Source: Limnomonas spitsbergensis
Taxonomy: Eukaryota > Chlorophyta > Chlorophyceae > Chlamydomonadales
NCBI GenBank assembly: GCA_037349105.1
Contig: JAYJMM010000039.1
Coordinates: forward strand, 3,957,001 to 4,021,000
DNA: 64,000 nucleotides
Direction of reading: 5' to 3'
Part shown: piece by piece, positions 55,301 to 63,744 of the stretch
How positions within the stretch are numbered: the first letter of the stretch is position 1
How the letters are laid out: each line of letters opens with the position of its first letter
Translations under genes and position numbers: made by a program
The notes under the pieces: model-generated
Databases searched by the model: none
What the model saw: the letters and a program-made list of their open reading frames with translations, nothing else
What the model was told of the DNA's origin: nothing

Positions 55301-57599
55301 ACGCTGCGTACTGCATGACACGGTGGCCATGGCGCAGGCATGCCCACCCCTACCCACTGTACTGCACGCTGCGTACTGCATGACACGGTGGCCATGGCGC
55401 AGGCATGCCCACCCCTACCCACTGTACTGCACGCTGCGTACTGCACGTTGTTGTGGCCATGACACAGGCATGCCCATCCCTACCCACTGTACTGCACGCT
55501 GCGTACTGCACGTCATTGTGGCCATGGCACAGACATGCCCACCCCTAACCCCTGTACTGCACGCTGCGTACTGCACGTCATTGTGGCCATAGCACAGACA
55601 TGCCCACCCCTACCCACTGTACTGCACGTCATTGTGGCCATGGCACAGGCATGCCCACCCCTACCCACTGTACTGCACGTCATTTTGGCCATGGCACAGG
55701 CATGCCCACCTCTACCCCCTGTACTGCACGTCATTGTGGCCATGACACAGGCATGCCCACTCCTACCCACTGTACTGCACACTGCTTTATCAGCGTCATT
55801 GTGGCCATTGCACAGGCATGCCCACCCCTACCCCCTGTATTGTACGCTGTGTACTGCACGTAATTGTTGCGAGGGCACTGGCATGCCCACCCCTACCTCC
55901 TGTACTGCACGCTGCGTAATGCACTCATTGTGGCCATGGCACAGGCATGCCCACCCCTACCTCCTGTACTGCACGCTGCGTACTGCACGTCATTGTGGCC
56001 ATAGCACAGACATGCCCACCCCTACCCACTGTACTGCACGTCATTGTGGCCATGGCACAGGCATGCCCACCCCTACCCACTGTACTGCACGTCATTTTGG
56101 CCATGGCACAGGCATGCCCACCTCTACCCCCTGTACTGCACGTCATTGTGGCCATGACACAGGCATGCCCACTCCTACCCACTGTACTGCACACTGCTTT
56201 ATCAGCGTCATTGTGGCCATTGCACAGGCATGCCCACCCCTACCCCCTGTATTGTACGCTGTGTACTGCACGTAATTGTTGCGAGGGCACTGGCATGCCC
56301 ACCCCTACCTCCTGTACTGCACGCTGCGTAATGCACTCATTGTGGCCATGGCACAGGCATGCCCACCCCTACCTCCTGTACTGCACATTGCGTACTGCAG
56401 GGCATTGTTGCCGTGGCGCAGGCATGCCAGCGTCTGGAGGTGTTGTGTGTGCGTGGGGTGAGCGTGGCTGACACGCACCTGCGGGCACTGTCCTGCCACA
56501 CGAGCTGCTTGGTGGAGCTGGACCTCAGCCAGGTGACAGATCAGGAGGGGGGTCAGGGTCAAGTGTCAAGTTTAGTCTGATCTTTGAACACTTCACCCTA
56601 AAAAAGGGATACAAAACCCAGGGATACATTAGGAGTGTATCAGGGTTCAGGATAAATAATTCAGCTGTTTAGAGCTGAATCACAGCTGTTGTTCCCAACC
56701 CTACAATCTAAATATTGTGATTCGATGAGGCATGAACTGTTAGGGGTCCAGGTTGCAGTTTGCATCCATACCCACTCCATGCTGTGCCGCTTCGTGCTGC
56801 AGTGTCACGCTTTGACCGACCTTGGCTTGTTGCCCATGCTGGCATCCAACCCAAGGCTGGAGAGGTTGGAGGTACGTCTTGGGTGTTGCCAGATCGCGGC
56901 TGTGGGTATGAAATCGGAGGCGGCTGTAATGCAGTTGATTGCTGGTATGAAATCAAAGGCTAGAGGCATGAGGAGGCCTCAGGAATGGACCCGCCATCAC
57001 CATGACCACCATCACCATCAGGTGCCTCTGCTGCGTAGTTGGAGGGCCTTTACCGCATGAGTGACCACGTGGTGTCCCTGCTGCCACGCTTCACTCCACG
57101 ACTGGCCGCTCTCAATATCCGCATGTGTAACTGCATCAGCGCGGAGGCGTTGCTGGCCATTGTGGCGGGGGGCGCTGAGGAGGATGTGGAGCAGCAGGCG
57201 TGGGACGAGCGGGCCTGGGACGAGCGGACGTGGGAGGAAGGGGAGCGGGATGGACCTGCAGGCTGCAACGTTGGTACCCACCGAGGTTCACCAGTTGCAG
57301 GTGTAAAGGGGGTAGACGTGGAATCAAGCAGAGGCTGTGTCGACCGGGGCTGTGACAGTGGTGGCGGCAGCTTGTATTTGAAGGATGTGTTGCAGGCCCC
57401 ATGCTCCCTGTCTGCCGTGCCTGGGGTCATCACAAGCGATCAACCCAGTGGGAAGTCCACAGCTGTGCACAAAGCGAGGCGGCGTTGTTGCTTGAGGCTG
57501 CGCACCATACAACTGGGTGGTGTCCTGGGGGATACGGACACCACACGACTGGTCAGGGAGATGAAGGCTGTGGTCCCTGATATCCTGCTTAGGGCATGA
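48481..57599 (+). CDS. F-box-like / leucine-rich-repeat protein (AMN1 type), 10 exons
   Basis: Exons 48481-48645, 49913-50154, 51407-51467, 52122-52250, 53272-53366, 53866-54109, 54527-54619, 56401-56532, 56803-56871 and 57039-57599. All phases agree; 1791 nt, 596 residues plus stop. Residues about 17-53 (LLSLPRSVIGNIIERLGDVA...) match an F-box pattern (LP..V...I...L), with moderate certainty. The rest is cysteine-containing LRRs of the SKP2/AMN1 type: LESLDLLGSS, LHLNCSHCRKVTDGGVSKIA, LESMDLTGCVQ, LRLNNCMQLSG, LVELDLSQ, LAALNIRMCNCIS. Such proteins usually choose substrates for SCF ubiquitin ligases. The last exon adds a long variable tail after the final LRR. The acceptor of the last exon could be six bases further on (TTGGAG is duplicated across the junction). 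Almost every intron carries copies of the flanking exon ends. Confidence 0.85.
49146..49425 (+). repeat. Inverted duplication, copy 1 (partner at 63745-64000)
   Basis: From CACGACATGCACAATTGTGC through a CA-rich stretch (ACACAC run at about 49276-49310) to TTGTGTGCTCAGCCATGCT. The reverse complement recurs at the right edge of the window with very few differences; the CA run differs in length. It lies in intron 1 of the F-box/LRR gene. Confidence 0.9.
49430..49912 (+). repeat. Decayed copies of the start of exon 49913 with CACCCA-rich spacers
   Basis: The exon begins GAGTGCCTCCCACGCCTGGA, GTCCCTTGACCTGTTAGGCA. At 49425-49465 a copy reads GACTACCTACCCTGTCTTGA, GTCCCTTGACCTTTCATG. Shorter ones, GAATGTCTACC (49560), GGAATGCCTGGC (49686) and GGAATGCCTCCCACAC (49794), precede the exon, each with CACACCCACCCA spacers. 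Confidence 0.75.
50285..50380 (+). pseudogene. Decayed copy of the end of exon 49913-50154
   Basis: GGGGTCACAGTACACGCTGT, ATATGCAGATATTGACGACA, CTCAACGGGGACGGGTGAG matches the exon end CTTACTGCACACGCTCCAGA, TCCAGACCTGGAAGAAACTC, AACGGTGACACGTGAGA. TGTAGCTGAAGTG words follow in tandem. Confidence 0.7.
50542..50905 (+). repeat. 107-bp tandem repeat, 3.4 copies
   Basis: Unit starts GGAAGCAGCTGGGATGTGCA and ends TACCGTACCGGTTATAAAACAT. Copies start at 50542, 50649, 50756 and 50863 and are almost identical. The last is cut short. It is in intron 2 of the F-box/LRR gene and has no visible relation to an exon. Confidence 0.95.
50975..51400 (+). repeat. CCCTGCCCTA array with two pseudo-copies of exon 51407 start
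   Basis: CACTGTAGGCTGTCGGCCTTG at about 51000 and GCTGCAAGCTGTCGACCCTG, CTGGTCCAA at 51236 copy the acceptor and start of the real exon (GCTGCAGGCTGTCGGCCCTG, CTGGTCCAC). Each is followed by an array of 5-base CCCTG/CCCTA units. Confidence 0.85.
51583..51712 (+). repeat. Dispersed CAGCTACA/GGCCACCGGCC element, copy
   Basis: TTTCAGCTACGTCTCAGCTA, CGTCCAGCAAGCCCTGA, TAAGCTGCCGGCCGGTTTAGG, GGCCCCTATCGGCCCAGTGG, TGGCCGCCCGGCAAGCC. Intron 3 of the F-box/LRR gene. Confidence 0.75.
52251..53225 (+). pseudogene. Seven tandem copies of the end of exon 52122-52250
   Basis: The exon ends GACGGCGGAGTGTCCAAGAT, CGCTTTGGGATGCAAGAAGC, TCAAG with donor GTGCGT. Copies of this 45-base end plus about 60-100 bases of intron (GCGCAGTTGGGTGTAGCTGC, ATGAAGCTGGGTGGCAGCTG) recur at about 52353, 52546, 52652, 52757, 52887, 53034 and 53142. 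The last two have diverged to GGGCTGCATGAA. The antisense ORFs (52769-52053, 53170-52766 and others) are artefacts of this array. Confidence 0.9.
53440..53725 (+). pseudogene. Three decayed copies of the end of exon 53272-53366
   Basis: The exon end (CAACCTCCTGTCCGGATCTG, GAGGCAGTGTCCGTTGCAAA, GTGAG) recurs as GGCCACCTTCTGCCGGGATC, TGGATGCAGATTCCGTTGCC, AAGTGA (about 53480-53525), as AATCTGGACGCGGTGTCTGT (53600) and as CACCTTGTGTTCAGATCTGG, ATACGGTGTCTATTGAGAAA (53680-53720). CCATCCATAC repeats lie before the first copy. Confidence 0.8.
54128..54275 (+). repeat. Dispersed CAGCTACA/GGCCACCGGCC element, copy (diverged), with G run
   Basis: CTTTCAGCTACAAATCGGCT, CAGCTACCTATCAGCTACAA, GCCTACGGTTGTAGGGGACC, TGGTGCAGCAAACCCTGATG. 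A G run of about 20 bases and GGGGAAGAG repeats follow at 54318-54470. Confidence 0.6.
54635..56400 (+). repeat. About 62-bp and 45-bp array (some 30 units) derived from acceptor and start of exon 56401
   Basis: Typical unit: CACGCTGCGTACTGCACGTC, ATTGTGGCCATGGCACAGGC, ATGCCCACCCCTACCCACTGT. The real exon is preceded by CACATTGCGTACTGCAG and begins GGCATTGTTGCCGTGGCGCA, GGCATGCCAGCGTCTGG, so the unit is the acceptor plus the first 30 bases of the exon. Units near the exon (CGTCATTGTGGCC) match it better than the distant TGACACGGTGGCC units. A 412-base higher-order duplication is included (55535-55946 repeated at 55947-56358). Long ORFs over this region are artefacts. Confidence 0.95.
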
Positions 57600-58269
57600 C
57601 AGGGGCATTGGTTGTGTTCATGGGTGGAGTACAAGCTTGTACTAAATGCGGCTGTGCTCCTATGTTGTGACTTGAGCCTACGGTATGTGGCACGTGCACT
57701 GTATGCGATGCCAGTTTGCAGGTACCGGTATGTTTGTTTATTTGTAGGAATTGATGTGGTAGTGTGACATAATTATAATTTCCAAGTACAGGTACCGGTA
57801 CTCGGTGTGGTTGTGTGACGTGATTATAATATTCAGATGAGGTCGCGTGACATTTTAAATTAAGTTTTCAGATGCGGTGGTGCGGCATCATTGTAATTTC
57901 CAGGTGCGGTAGATGCGACAGCGGGAAACTGGTACATGAATATATGTGTTATCGTTGAAGCATGTTCGCAGGTCAGGCTATTGCATGTACAAACTACTAC
58001 GGCAATGCATGCAACCATATAGATAGCCACGTAGTTGCATCTGCTCTGGGTCAGACTTATTGGATGTACCCAATATCAGGTCTAGCTGTTGGATATCTTT
58101 GTACTTTGAAACTCTCTAACCCACCTGCCACGCCCACCCCTTGGCAGGCCATAGGCATCGTAGCTTCTTATTATCAATGGGCATTTTTTGTTTTCTGCTA
58201 GACGGCCATTTCGCGACCGATTTGATATCCCAAAATTGAAATTAATAATCCGATTAAACTGCTTCCTGG

Positions 58270-58490
58270 ATTGCCAATAACCCGTAGATTTGAATCGCCT
58301 TCCAGGGCTCAGGTATGACTTTTGTTCATTTAATGCTTCCCTCAAGCCAAAATATGAACAAAAACTCTTGATTTCGACTGAGACTGGCGTTGACATGGCG
58401 AAAATTAGTATTTTACTGAATCCCTCACCCCCAAAGATCGTTAATTATGAGGGAAGGCAATTCGAATATACTGTATTGGCACACAATATT
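58270..58490 (+). repeat. Dispersed repeat, copy 3 of 3
   Basis: AAAACTCTTGATTTCGACTG, AGACTGGCGTTGACATGGCG, AATCCCTCACCCCCAAAGAT, TAATTATGAGGGAAGGCAAT. It shares blocks in order with 34515-34610 and 10815-10915. Confidence 0.6.
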
Positions 58491-59120
58491 TAACTTTTGA
58501 ATGCAGCCGGCTTATATCTTATTATTGGAGCGCCGGCCCTTGATGCCAACCAATTAAAAAATGGTAACAGTGAGAAAATATCTCGTCATTTGAGTGCAGG
58601 CCACCAATATTCACACCGAAACAAAAATGTGCCGGTAAATATGGGGCCATGAGTAAAGTACTGGTACCTGTCATGATACCAAGAAATAAATGAGCTTGTC
58701 AGCAGGCTGAATCTCAGTACTTCTGGAAACTGACATTGGCAAGCTAATTGCTGCTTTTTGGCTGCACAGGTATGTATGCTCCCAGAAACTGGGATTAGCT
58801 GCGTTGATGACGGAGAGTTGGTTGTGATTGCGGGGACTGACAAGATGCATGCTCGTCACAATCAATTGCTAACCAGTACGTAAAAATATGCATTTATTTA
58901 CGAATAGCTTGCTGTTGTGCCAGCCAGTTTGTGAATTGCAGATCGAGGTGCGAACTGCACCTTATTTTGAAATACGCACCCGAGACCGGGAGGAATGACG
59001 AGACGTGTTCCACATGCCATGCATAAAGGCATGCGCTGCTGAAAGAGTGGCGGGTCTGGTTAAACATCGGGCAAGACGAGTATAGGAAGGGTCAGAATCG
59101 AAAGCAACGATCAAGGTATA

Positions 59121-59251
59121 TGAGCATGAGCATGAGCATGAGCATGAGCATGAGCATGAGCATGAGCATGAGCATGAGCATGAGCATGAGCATGAGCATG
59201 AGCATGAGCATGAGCATGAGCATGAGCATGAGCATGAGCATGAGCATGAGC
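59121..59251 (+). repeat. (GAGCAT)n hexanucleotide repeat, about 21 copies
   Basis: Perfect TGAGCA repeat. It is open in several frames (Met-Ser, Ala-His, Met-Leu), but the ORFs have no other content. A related GAGCACGATCATGAGCACGA cluster with ATGATCATG palindromes is at 59380-59450. Confidence 0.95.
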
Positions 59252-59576
59252 ACTACAGATGTACAACAAGTTGTAATGATCAACGATCATGCTCAAACCC
59301 ATGGGCTCAAACCAATATGATAATAATTATGTTGTATAAAGTAGCATTTATCTTGTATATGAATATTATATTACATATATCGAATGAGCACGATCATGAG
59401 CACGATGATCATGTGCTCATCCAGCTGTCATGATCATGTTCATACAGGCATGAGCTGCTGAAAGAGTGATGTAAGGCATCTGCCACGAATCCGTATCTCC
59501 CCGTTTTTGCCAAGTCGAAACATCAGATTACCAATCTTCCTAAATTTCCCTCGTCCTTAACGACCCATCCTAAGCC

Positions 59577-62575
59577 ATGTCTGCCGCAAACTTAAGAGCA
59601 GCCGCTCAAAAGGGTGACGCCGTCGCGGTAGAGCAGGCGCTGACGACGGGCGCCGATATCAACGCCGTGGATAAGTCAGGTCGCACCGCGATGCATCTCG
59701 CGGCCGCCGGCAACCACGAGGAGGCCGTTCGAGCGCTGCTCAAAGCCGAAGCAGACGTCGACCTGGAGACGAAGGACGGCGACACAGCACTGTGAGGCCT
59801 GCTATTGCCATGTCAGCCGAAATGATGGATACAGTGGATCCCTTGGATCAATGTATAATTCAAATTTGAGGAGCCCTCTCTGTGCCATTCATGGGGCTGT
59901 TACGCATGGGGCTGCCATGCAACTGGCTGTCCTGCATGGGGCTGTCCTGCATAGGGCTGCCATGCCTGCGGCTGTCGTGCATGGGGCTGTCATGCATGGG
60001 AATGCCAAGCGTGGGTCTATCATGCATCTGGCTGTCATGCATGGTCCTGTCATGCATGTGGCTTCCGTGCATGCAGCTGTCATGCGTGCAGCTGCCATGC
60101 CTGTGGGTTTCATGCATGCAGCTGCCCAGCATGCGACTGTCATGCGTGGGGCTGTCATATACAGGTCTGTTATGTGTGGGGCTATCATACATGGATCCGT
60201 CATGCATGGGGCTGCCATGCATGAGGCTTTGATGTAAGAGGCTGCCTTGCATGTGGCAGTTGAGTATTCCACTGTCATGCATGGGATTGTCATGCATTCG
60301 GTTGCCATACATTCATGCCTGTGCCTGCCTTTGATGCATGTCGGCTGATTGTGCCAAGTTCCACAGCCAGGCTCATAGGCATGACCTTGGATGCAATCAT
60401 GGCGATTGCCTAGCTTGGCCGTTCACCCTCTCACTTGTCCGCCACTGCTTTTTTTTGTGAGAAGTATACCACTATCAGCTACAGTTCAGCTACACTATGG
60501 CCCTCGGCCACAAGCCCCTGCTTCGGCTAGCCCTGCTGCTTGGGCCACCGGCCGGAGGCTGGTCCTAGTTTGGAGGGAATCAGCCCAGCAAAGGTGGTCC
60601 GGTACCCACTAAGAGAAACACAGTTGTCCGCATGTCCATCCAGGGCCCCTCCCTTCTCAGGAGGCGCTGCTCATCAGCTAGATGTGTTCCAATCAAACAT
60701 GTGATGGAAAAACAAACACGGCTGCTAAAGGCGTTCTTCATTTGCAGAGTCTAATGGTTCAGAGCGAGGCCGCCCCGCTTTTCCTGGCAACCCAGCCTTC
60801 CCCTCTATGACCTGTGGCCTTTGCAACCCCTACGTGCCCTTGGCTCTTAAGATAGACCAATATTCACTGACTTAGGGCAAGGGCATTGTAGTGCGAGGAT
60901 ATCCTGCTGTTCCCACGCAATCCAGCATGAGACAAATGGCTTCTGAAGGAGGTCATTGCTTGCATTCTTGTGAACTGTGGTGCGAGGATAACCTGCTGTT
61001 CACGTCCATCCAGCCTGCCCTTTTTTAACCGCCTGTGCCTCCCTTGACTGCCCATCGCTGTTGAAGGATATCATTATTTCAAAGTGCATCGTAGAACAGG
61101 GACAAGGTAGTACAATGCTATTTTAGTACGAGGACATCGTTGTATGAGGGAACTGTACAGTGGTGACATTGACACGGAGATTGTAGTACAAGGATACCTC
61201 GCTGTCTCAAAGCTATGCAGCCCGCCATTCATTTTAAAGAGGAGCCACGCTCTGAACAGGGATGGAACATATTCCACGCTCTGATGATCACTTCATGGTC
61301 ATGGGCTCAGTGGCTCACTGGTGTGCCGTGCTGCCTGTCAGGGGTCCTCACGGTACACAGGATGTAAGTAAACCATTTGATTAAATTTCTAAGTCTGCCC
61401 TGTCTGCCCAGGGTCCTGGCCGCTGCCTTACCAAACCCTAAACCCTTCACCCTAAACATGCTGCTGGTGCCACCCTAAATCCCTAAACCCTTGACCCTAA
61501 GCAGGCTTTTGGTCTATGCCTTTCCAACCCCTTAACCCTAAGCAGGGTCCTGGTCGCTGCCACCCTAACCCTTAAACCCTTGAATCTAACAGGCTCCTGC
61601 TTTTTGCTGTTCTAAACCCTTAACCCTAATCAGGGTCCTGGTCGCTGCCACTCTAACCCTTAAACCCTTGACCCTAAACAGGCTCCTGGTTTCTGCCGTT
61701 CTGAACCCCTAAAAAAGGTTGACCCTAAACAGGAACCTGGTCGCTGCTATCCTAACATCTGAACCCTGCACTGGAACTTGGCTGCTGCCGACCGAAACCC
61801 CTAACCCTGAATTATAAACAGGCACTTGGCCGCTGCTGCGGGACACACGGAGTGCATCCAGCTACTTTTGGAAAAGAGCGACGAGGACGCGGAGAACAGC
61901 GAGACAGGCAACACACCACTGTGGGTAAAAGATGCCCCATGCCCCTAATGCCACATGCTGTGATGTAGCTGAACTGTAGCTGAATTGTAGCTGAATTGTA
62001 GCTGCATGACCCTGGGTACACCCATGTGCGGCCCACCATCTCTGTGGCATCGTATCTGGGGTCCCTTAATCCGTCTTCCTTTACCGTGTCAGTGCACCCA
62101 ACCAGTTGCCGCTTTTCTGAAGGCCAACATGGACATGTCTGTTGTTTGCCACACATGATCCGACATATCACATCGTTTATGTCATTTCTGTCTGCTAAAA
62201 ACTTGTAACCCCATGTGTCCCCGTTTCCATTTCTGTCACATGTCATTCCTGCCCTTTTACGAAATCCCGATTCCCGAATCCCGCCACACCTGATTTGACG
62301 AAATTAAGCAGGAACTTAATGCTCTGCAGTAGGAGGGAATATTTTCTGTCCTAGGGTCTGTCATGAGCTAGCTCCTTTATGCCCCTTGCAGGGGTTTAGG
62401 ATGTTGACCGAGTATTTCCACTCTTGGCCCCCAAATCCTTCAGGTTAGTGCATTGCTATGCCCAAACCTTGCTCCTTCTCTCTGCTCCTCAAATTCAGCT
62501 GGGCTGCTGTATCCGGAGGCCACCCCGAGGCTGCGGCTGCGTTGATAGAGGCTGGCTGCGACGTCAACCTGGCAT
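59577..62575 (+). CDS. Ankyrin-repeat protein, first three exons seen (3' incomplete)
   Basis: Exons 59577-59791, 61822-61920 and 62499-62575, with compatible phases, give 130 residues and four ankyrin repeats: LRAAAQKGDAVAVEQALTTG (first), TAMHLAAAGNHEEAVRALL (second), HLAAAAGHTECIQLLLEK (third, completed across the splice) and WAAVSGGHPEAAAALIEAG (fourth). The TALHLAAxxGHxExxxLLL consensus is clear. Introns fall at the same place in successive repeats (within the DTAL/NTPL turn), so repeat and exon units coincide. The donor after 62575 (GTGAGA) is good, but I found no further exon before the window ends; the rest may lie beyond it. Function unknown beyond protein binding. Confidence 0.8.
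59880..60310 (+). repeat. 15-bp GGGGCTGTCATGCAT minisatellite, about 28 copies
   Basis: Units of 15 bases with the core CATGCATGGGGCTGT and many point variants. Because 15 is a multiple of three, ORFs stay open on both strands; these are artefacts. It is in intron 1 of the ankyrin gene. Confidence 0.95.
60473..60605 (+). repeat. Dispersed CAGCTACA/GGCCACCGGCC element, copy
   Basis: TATCAGCTACAGTTCAGCTA, CGGCCACAAGCCCCTGC, TGCTGCTTGGGCCACCGGCC, GGAGGCTGGTCCTAGTTTGG, then CAGCAAAGGTGGTCCGGT. A closely similar start, TTTTTTTAGTGAGTGGTATACC followed by ACTATCAGCTACAG, is found at 27365-27410, so these two copies share flanking sequence as well. Confidence 0.8.
60880..61215 (+). repeat. Loose tandem GTAGTGCGAGGATATCCTGCTG units, about 4 copies
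   Basis: Units at about 60888, 60976, 61118 and 61170 share GTGCGAGGATA and CCTGCTGTTC or CCTCGCTGTC words, with 50-90 base spacing. No coding meaning is seen. Confidence 0.55.
61395..61821 (+). repeat. Eight or so copies of the acceptor and start of exon 61822
   Basis: The real exon is preceded by CCCTGAATTATAAACAG and begins GCACTTGGCCGCTGCTGC. Upstream, units such as CCCTAAGCAGGGTCCTGGTC, GCTGCCACCC and CCCTAAACAGGCTCCTGGTT, TCTGCCGTTC recur every 40-60 bases. Each has a CAGG(G/C)TCCTGGTCGCTGCC core mixed with AACCCTTAAACCCTTGACC telomere-like words. Confidence 0.85.
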
Positions 62576-62689
62576 GTGAGATATGAGTATATGACGCGAG
62601 GACTCTGAATACCAAACCATAACGCCAAACCGTAACCCAAAACCATAACCCAAAACCTTAACCCAAACCATAACCCAAAAGCATAACCC

Positions 62690-62765
62690 CAAAACCATTT
62701 GCCTCCAAACCATGATCGTTTGACTGATGCCGGCTGCGACGTCGCCCTCGCATGCAAGATCACGC
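62690..62765 (+). pseudogene. Decayed copy of the end of exon 62499-62575
   Basis: TTGACTGATGCCGGCTGCGA, CGTCGCCCTCGCATGCAAGA matches the exon's TTGATAGAGGCTGGCTGCGA, CGTCAACCTGGCAT plus donor GTGAGA. Between them is an array of about six AACCATAACCCAAAA units. Confidence 0.8.
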
Positions 62766-63018
62766 GACATCGCTTGGTGGGGCAGCGCGTAGACTGTTTC
62801 AGAGAGGCCTGACCCACCGGGTCTGACTGTCGTAATGCAAATCGTGCATTTGGGAGAATGTCAAGCACGATAGTTTCATGCCATTGGAAATATTTGTGAA
62901 GGGGATTTCCTGAATGGAACTGAAAAGGGCTGTTCCCACACCACAGAGCCTCCCAGGGGTTGCAATTAGCAGTGCAACGCATTCGTTTTTGTATTTTAGT
63001 GTGCGCTTTGCCACTGTT

Positions 63019-63165
63019 GGGGGTCACCAGGCGGCCACCACTGGGCCGCCAGGAACCAAACTTTGACCAGCCTACAGCTGGTGGCCCGAGCAGGAGGGCC
63101 TGATGCGCTATGCCCCCTCGGCCGAAGTAGTCATGCAGCTCATGTGTAGCTAAAGCACGTCAAAA
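63019..63165 (-). repeat. Dispersed CAGCTACA/GGCCACCGGCC element, inverted copy
   Basis: Minus strand: GCTTTAGCTACACATGAGCT, GAGGGGGCATAGCGCATC, CGGGCCACCAGCTGTAGGCT, GGTCAAAGTTTGGTTCCTGG, CGGCCCAGTGGTGGCCGCC. A full-length copy in inverse orientation. Confidence 0.75.
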
Positions 63166-63744
63166 TAAGCAGGACAGCACGTGAGCTGTAGGGGAGTGTG
63201 AAGGCATGTGTGGAACATGACTGCATGAGACTCGTCAGAAAGTAACATGTTTCTTATCAGGATGTATATCGGTTTTAAAACTGCCTAGCATGGAAGGGAG
63301 CCCTTGCACTTGGGTTTTTAAATGCATGGAATGGAATGGATCCCATGCATACCGGTGTTGGTTTTAAACCGCCTTGCATGGAATGAAGCCCAGGCTTGCA
63401 AGAGGTTATGAAACCTCTTGTTCATTGTGTGCTATGGTGTGGAAACCAGGGTCCCCCCTTATCAAAAGCTCAACATGCGTTTAGGCGAGGGGGGAGCCAC
63501 GGCTTGGCATGCATGCATGGGCATGTATCTCCCACCCACGACGACGACAATATCCACCATCTACCTCAATGGTAATCATGGTGGCGCAATACTGCAGGAT
63601 ATAGCACCGTTTCGCTCGAATTGTGCCACCAAGGTAGCACGATGCTGCACGATACGGTGCAATGTGGCACACGATATGCCTGCCTGTGCTGCCGTGATGG
63701 GCTCTGGTGTAGATGTGGCTCCGGCCCCGAACTACGCTGTTACC
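63166..63744. other. Non-coding stretch near right edge
   Basis: A GGTTTTAAACTGCCTAGCATGG and GGTTTTAAACCGCCTTGCATGG pair (63270 and 63361) marks a roughly 90-base tandem duplication. The ORF at 63418-63765 shows no family pattern. I see no gene. Confidence 0.45.

Larger units (their letters stand above)
57600..59576. other. Intergenic stretch between F-box/LRR and ankyrin genes
   Basis: ACCGGTA words and a GTGTGACGTGATTATAAT-type unit are repeated two to three times at 57720-57910 (GGTACCGGTA, TGTGGTTGTGTGACGT). The third copy of the dispersed repeat family lies at 58270-58490. The rest is AT-rich with no supported gene; the last part should hold the promoter of the ankyrin gene. Confidence 0.5.

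Noticed and set aside
54950..56471. Repeated ORFs with CTARCVLHVIVAMAQACPPLPT text
   Set aside because: Translated junction-derived array; no independent start or domain.
59092..59320. ORFs of Met-Ser, Met-Leu and Ala-His dipeptides
   Set aside because: Simple GAGCAT hexanucleotide repeat.
59860..60312. ORFs of 110-150 codons on both strands (MHGAVMHG / MHDSPMHDS)
   Set aside because: 15-bp minisatellite read through; no other content.
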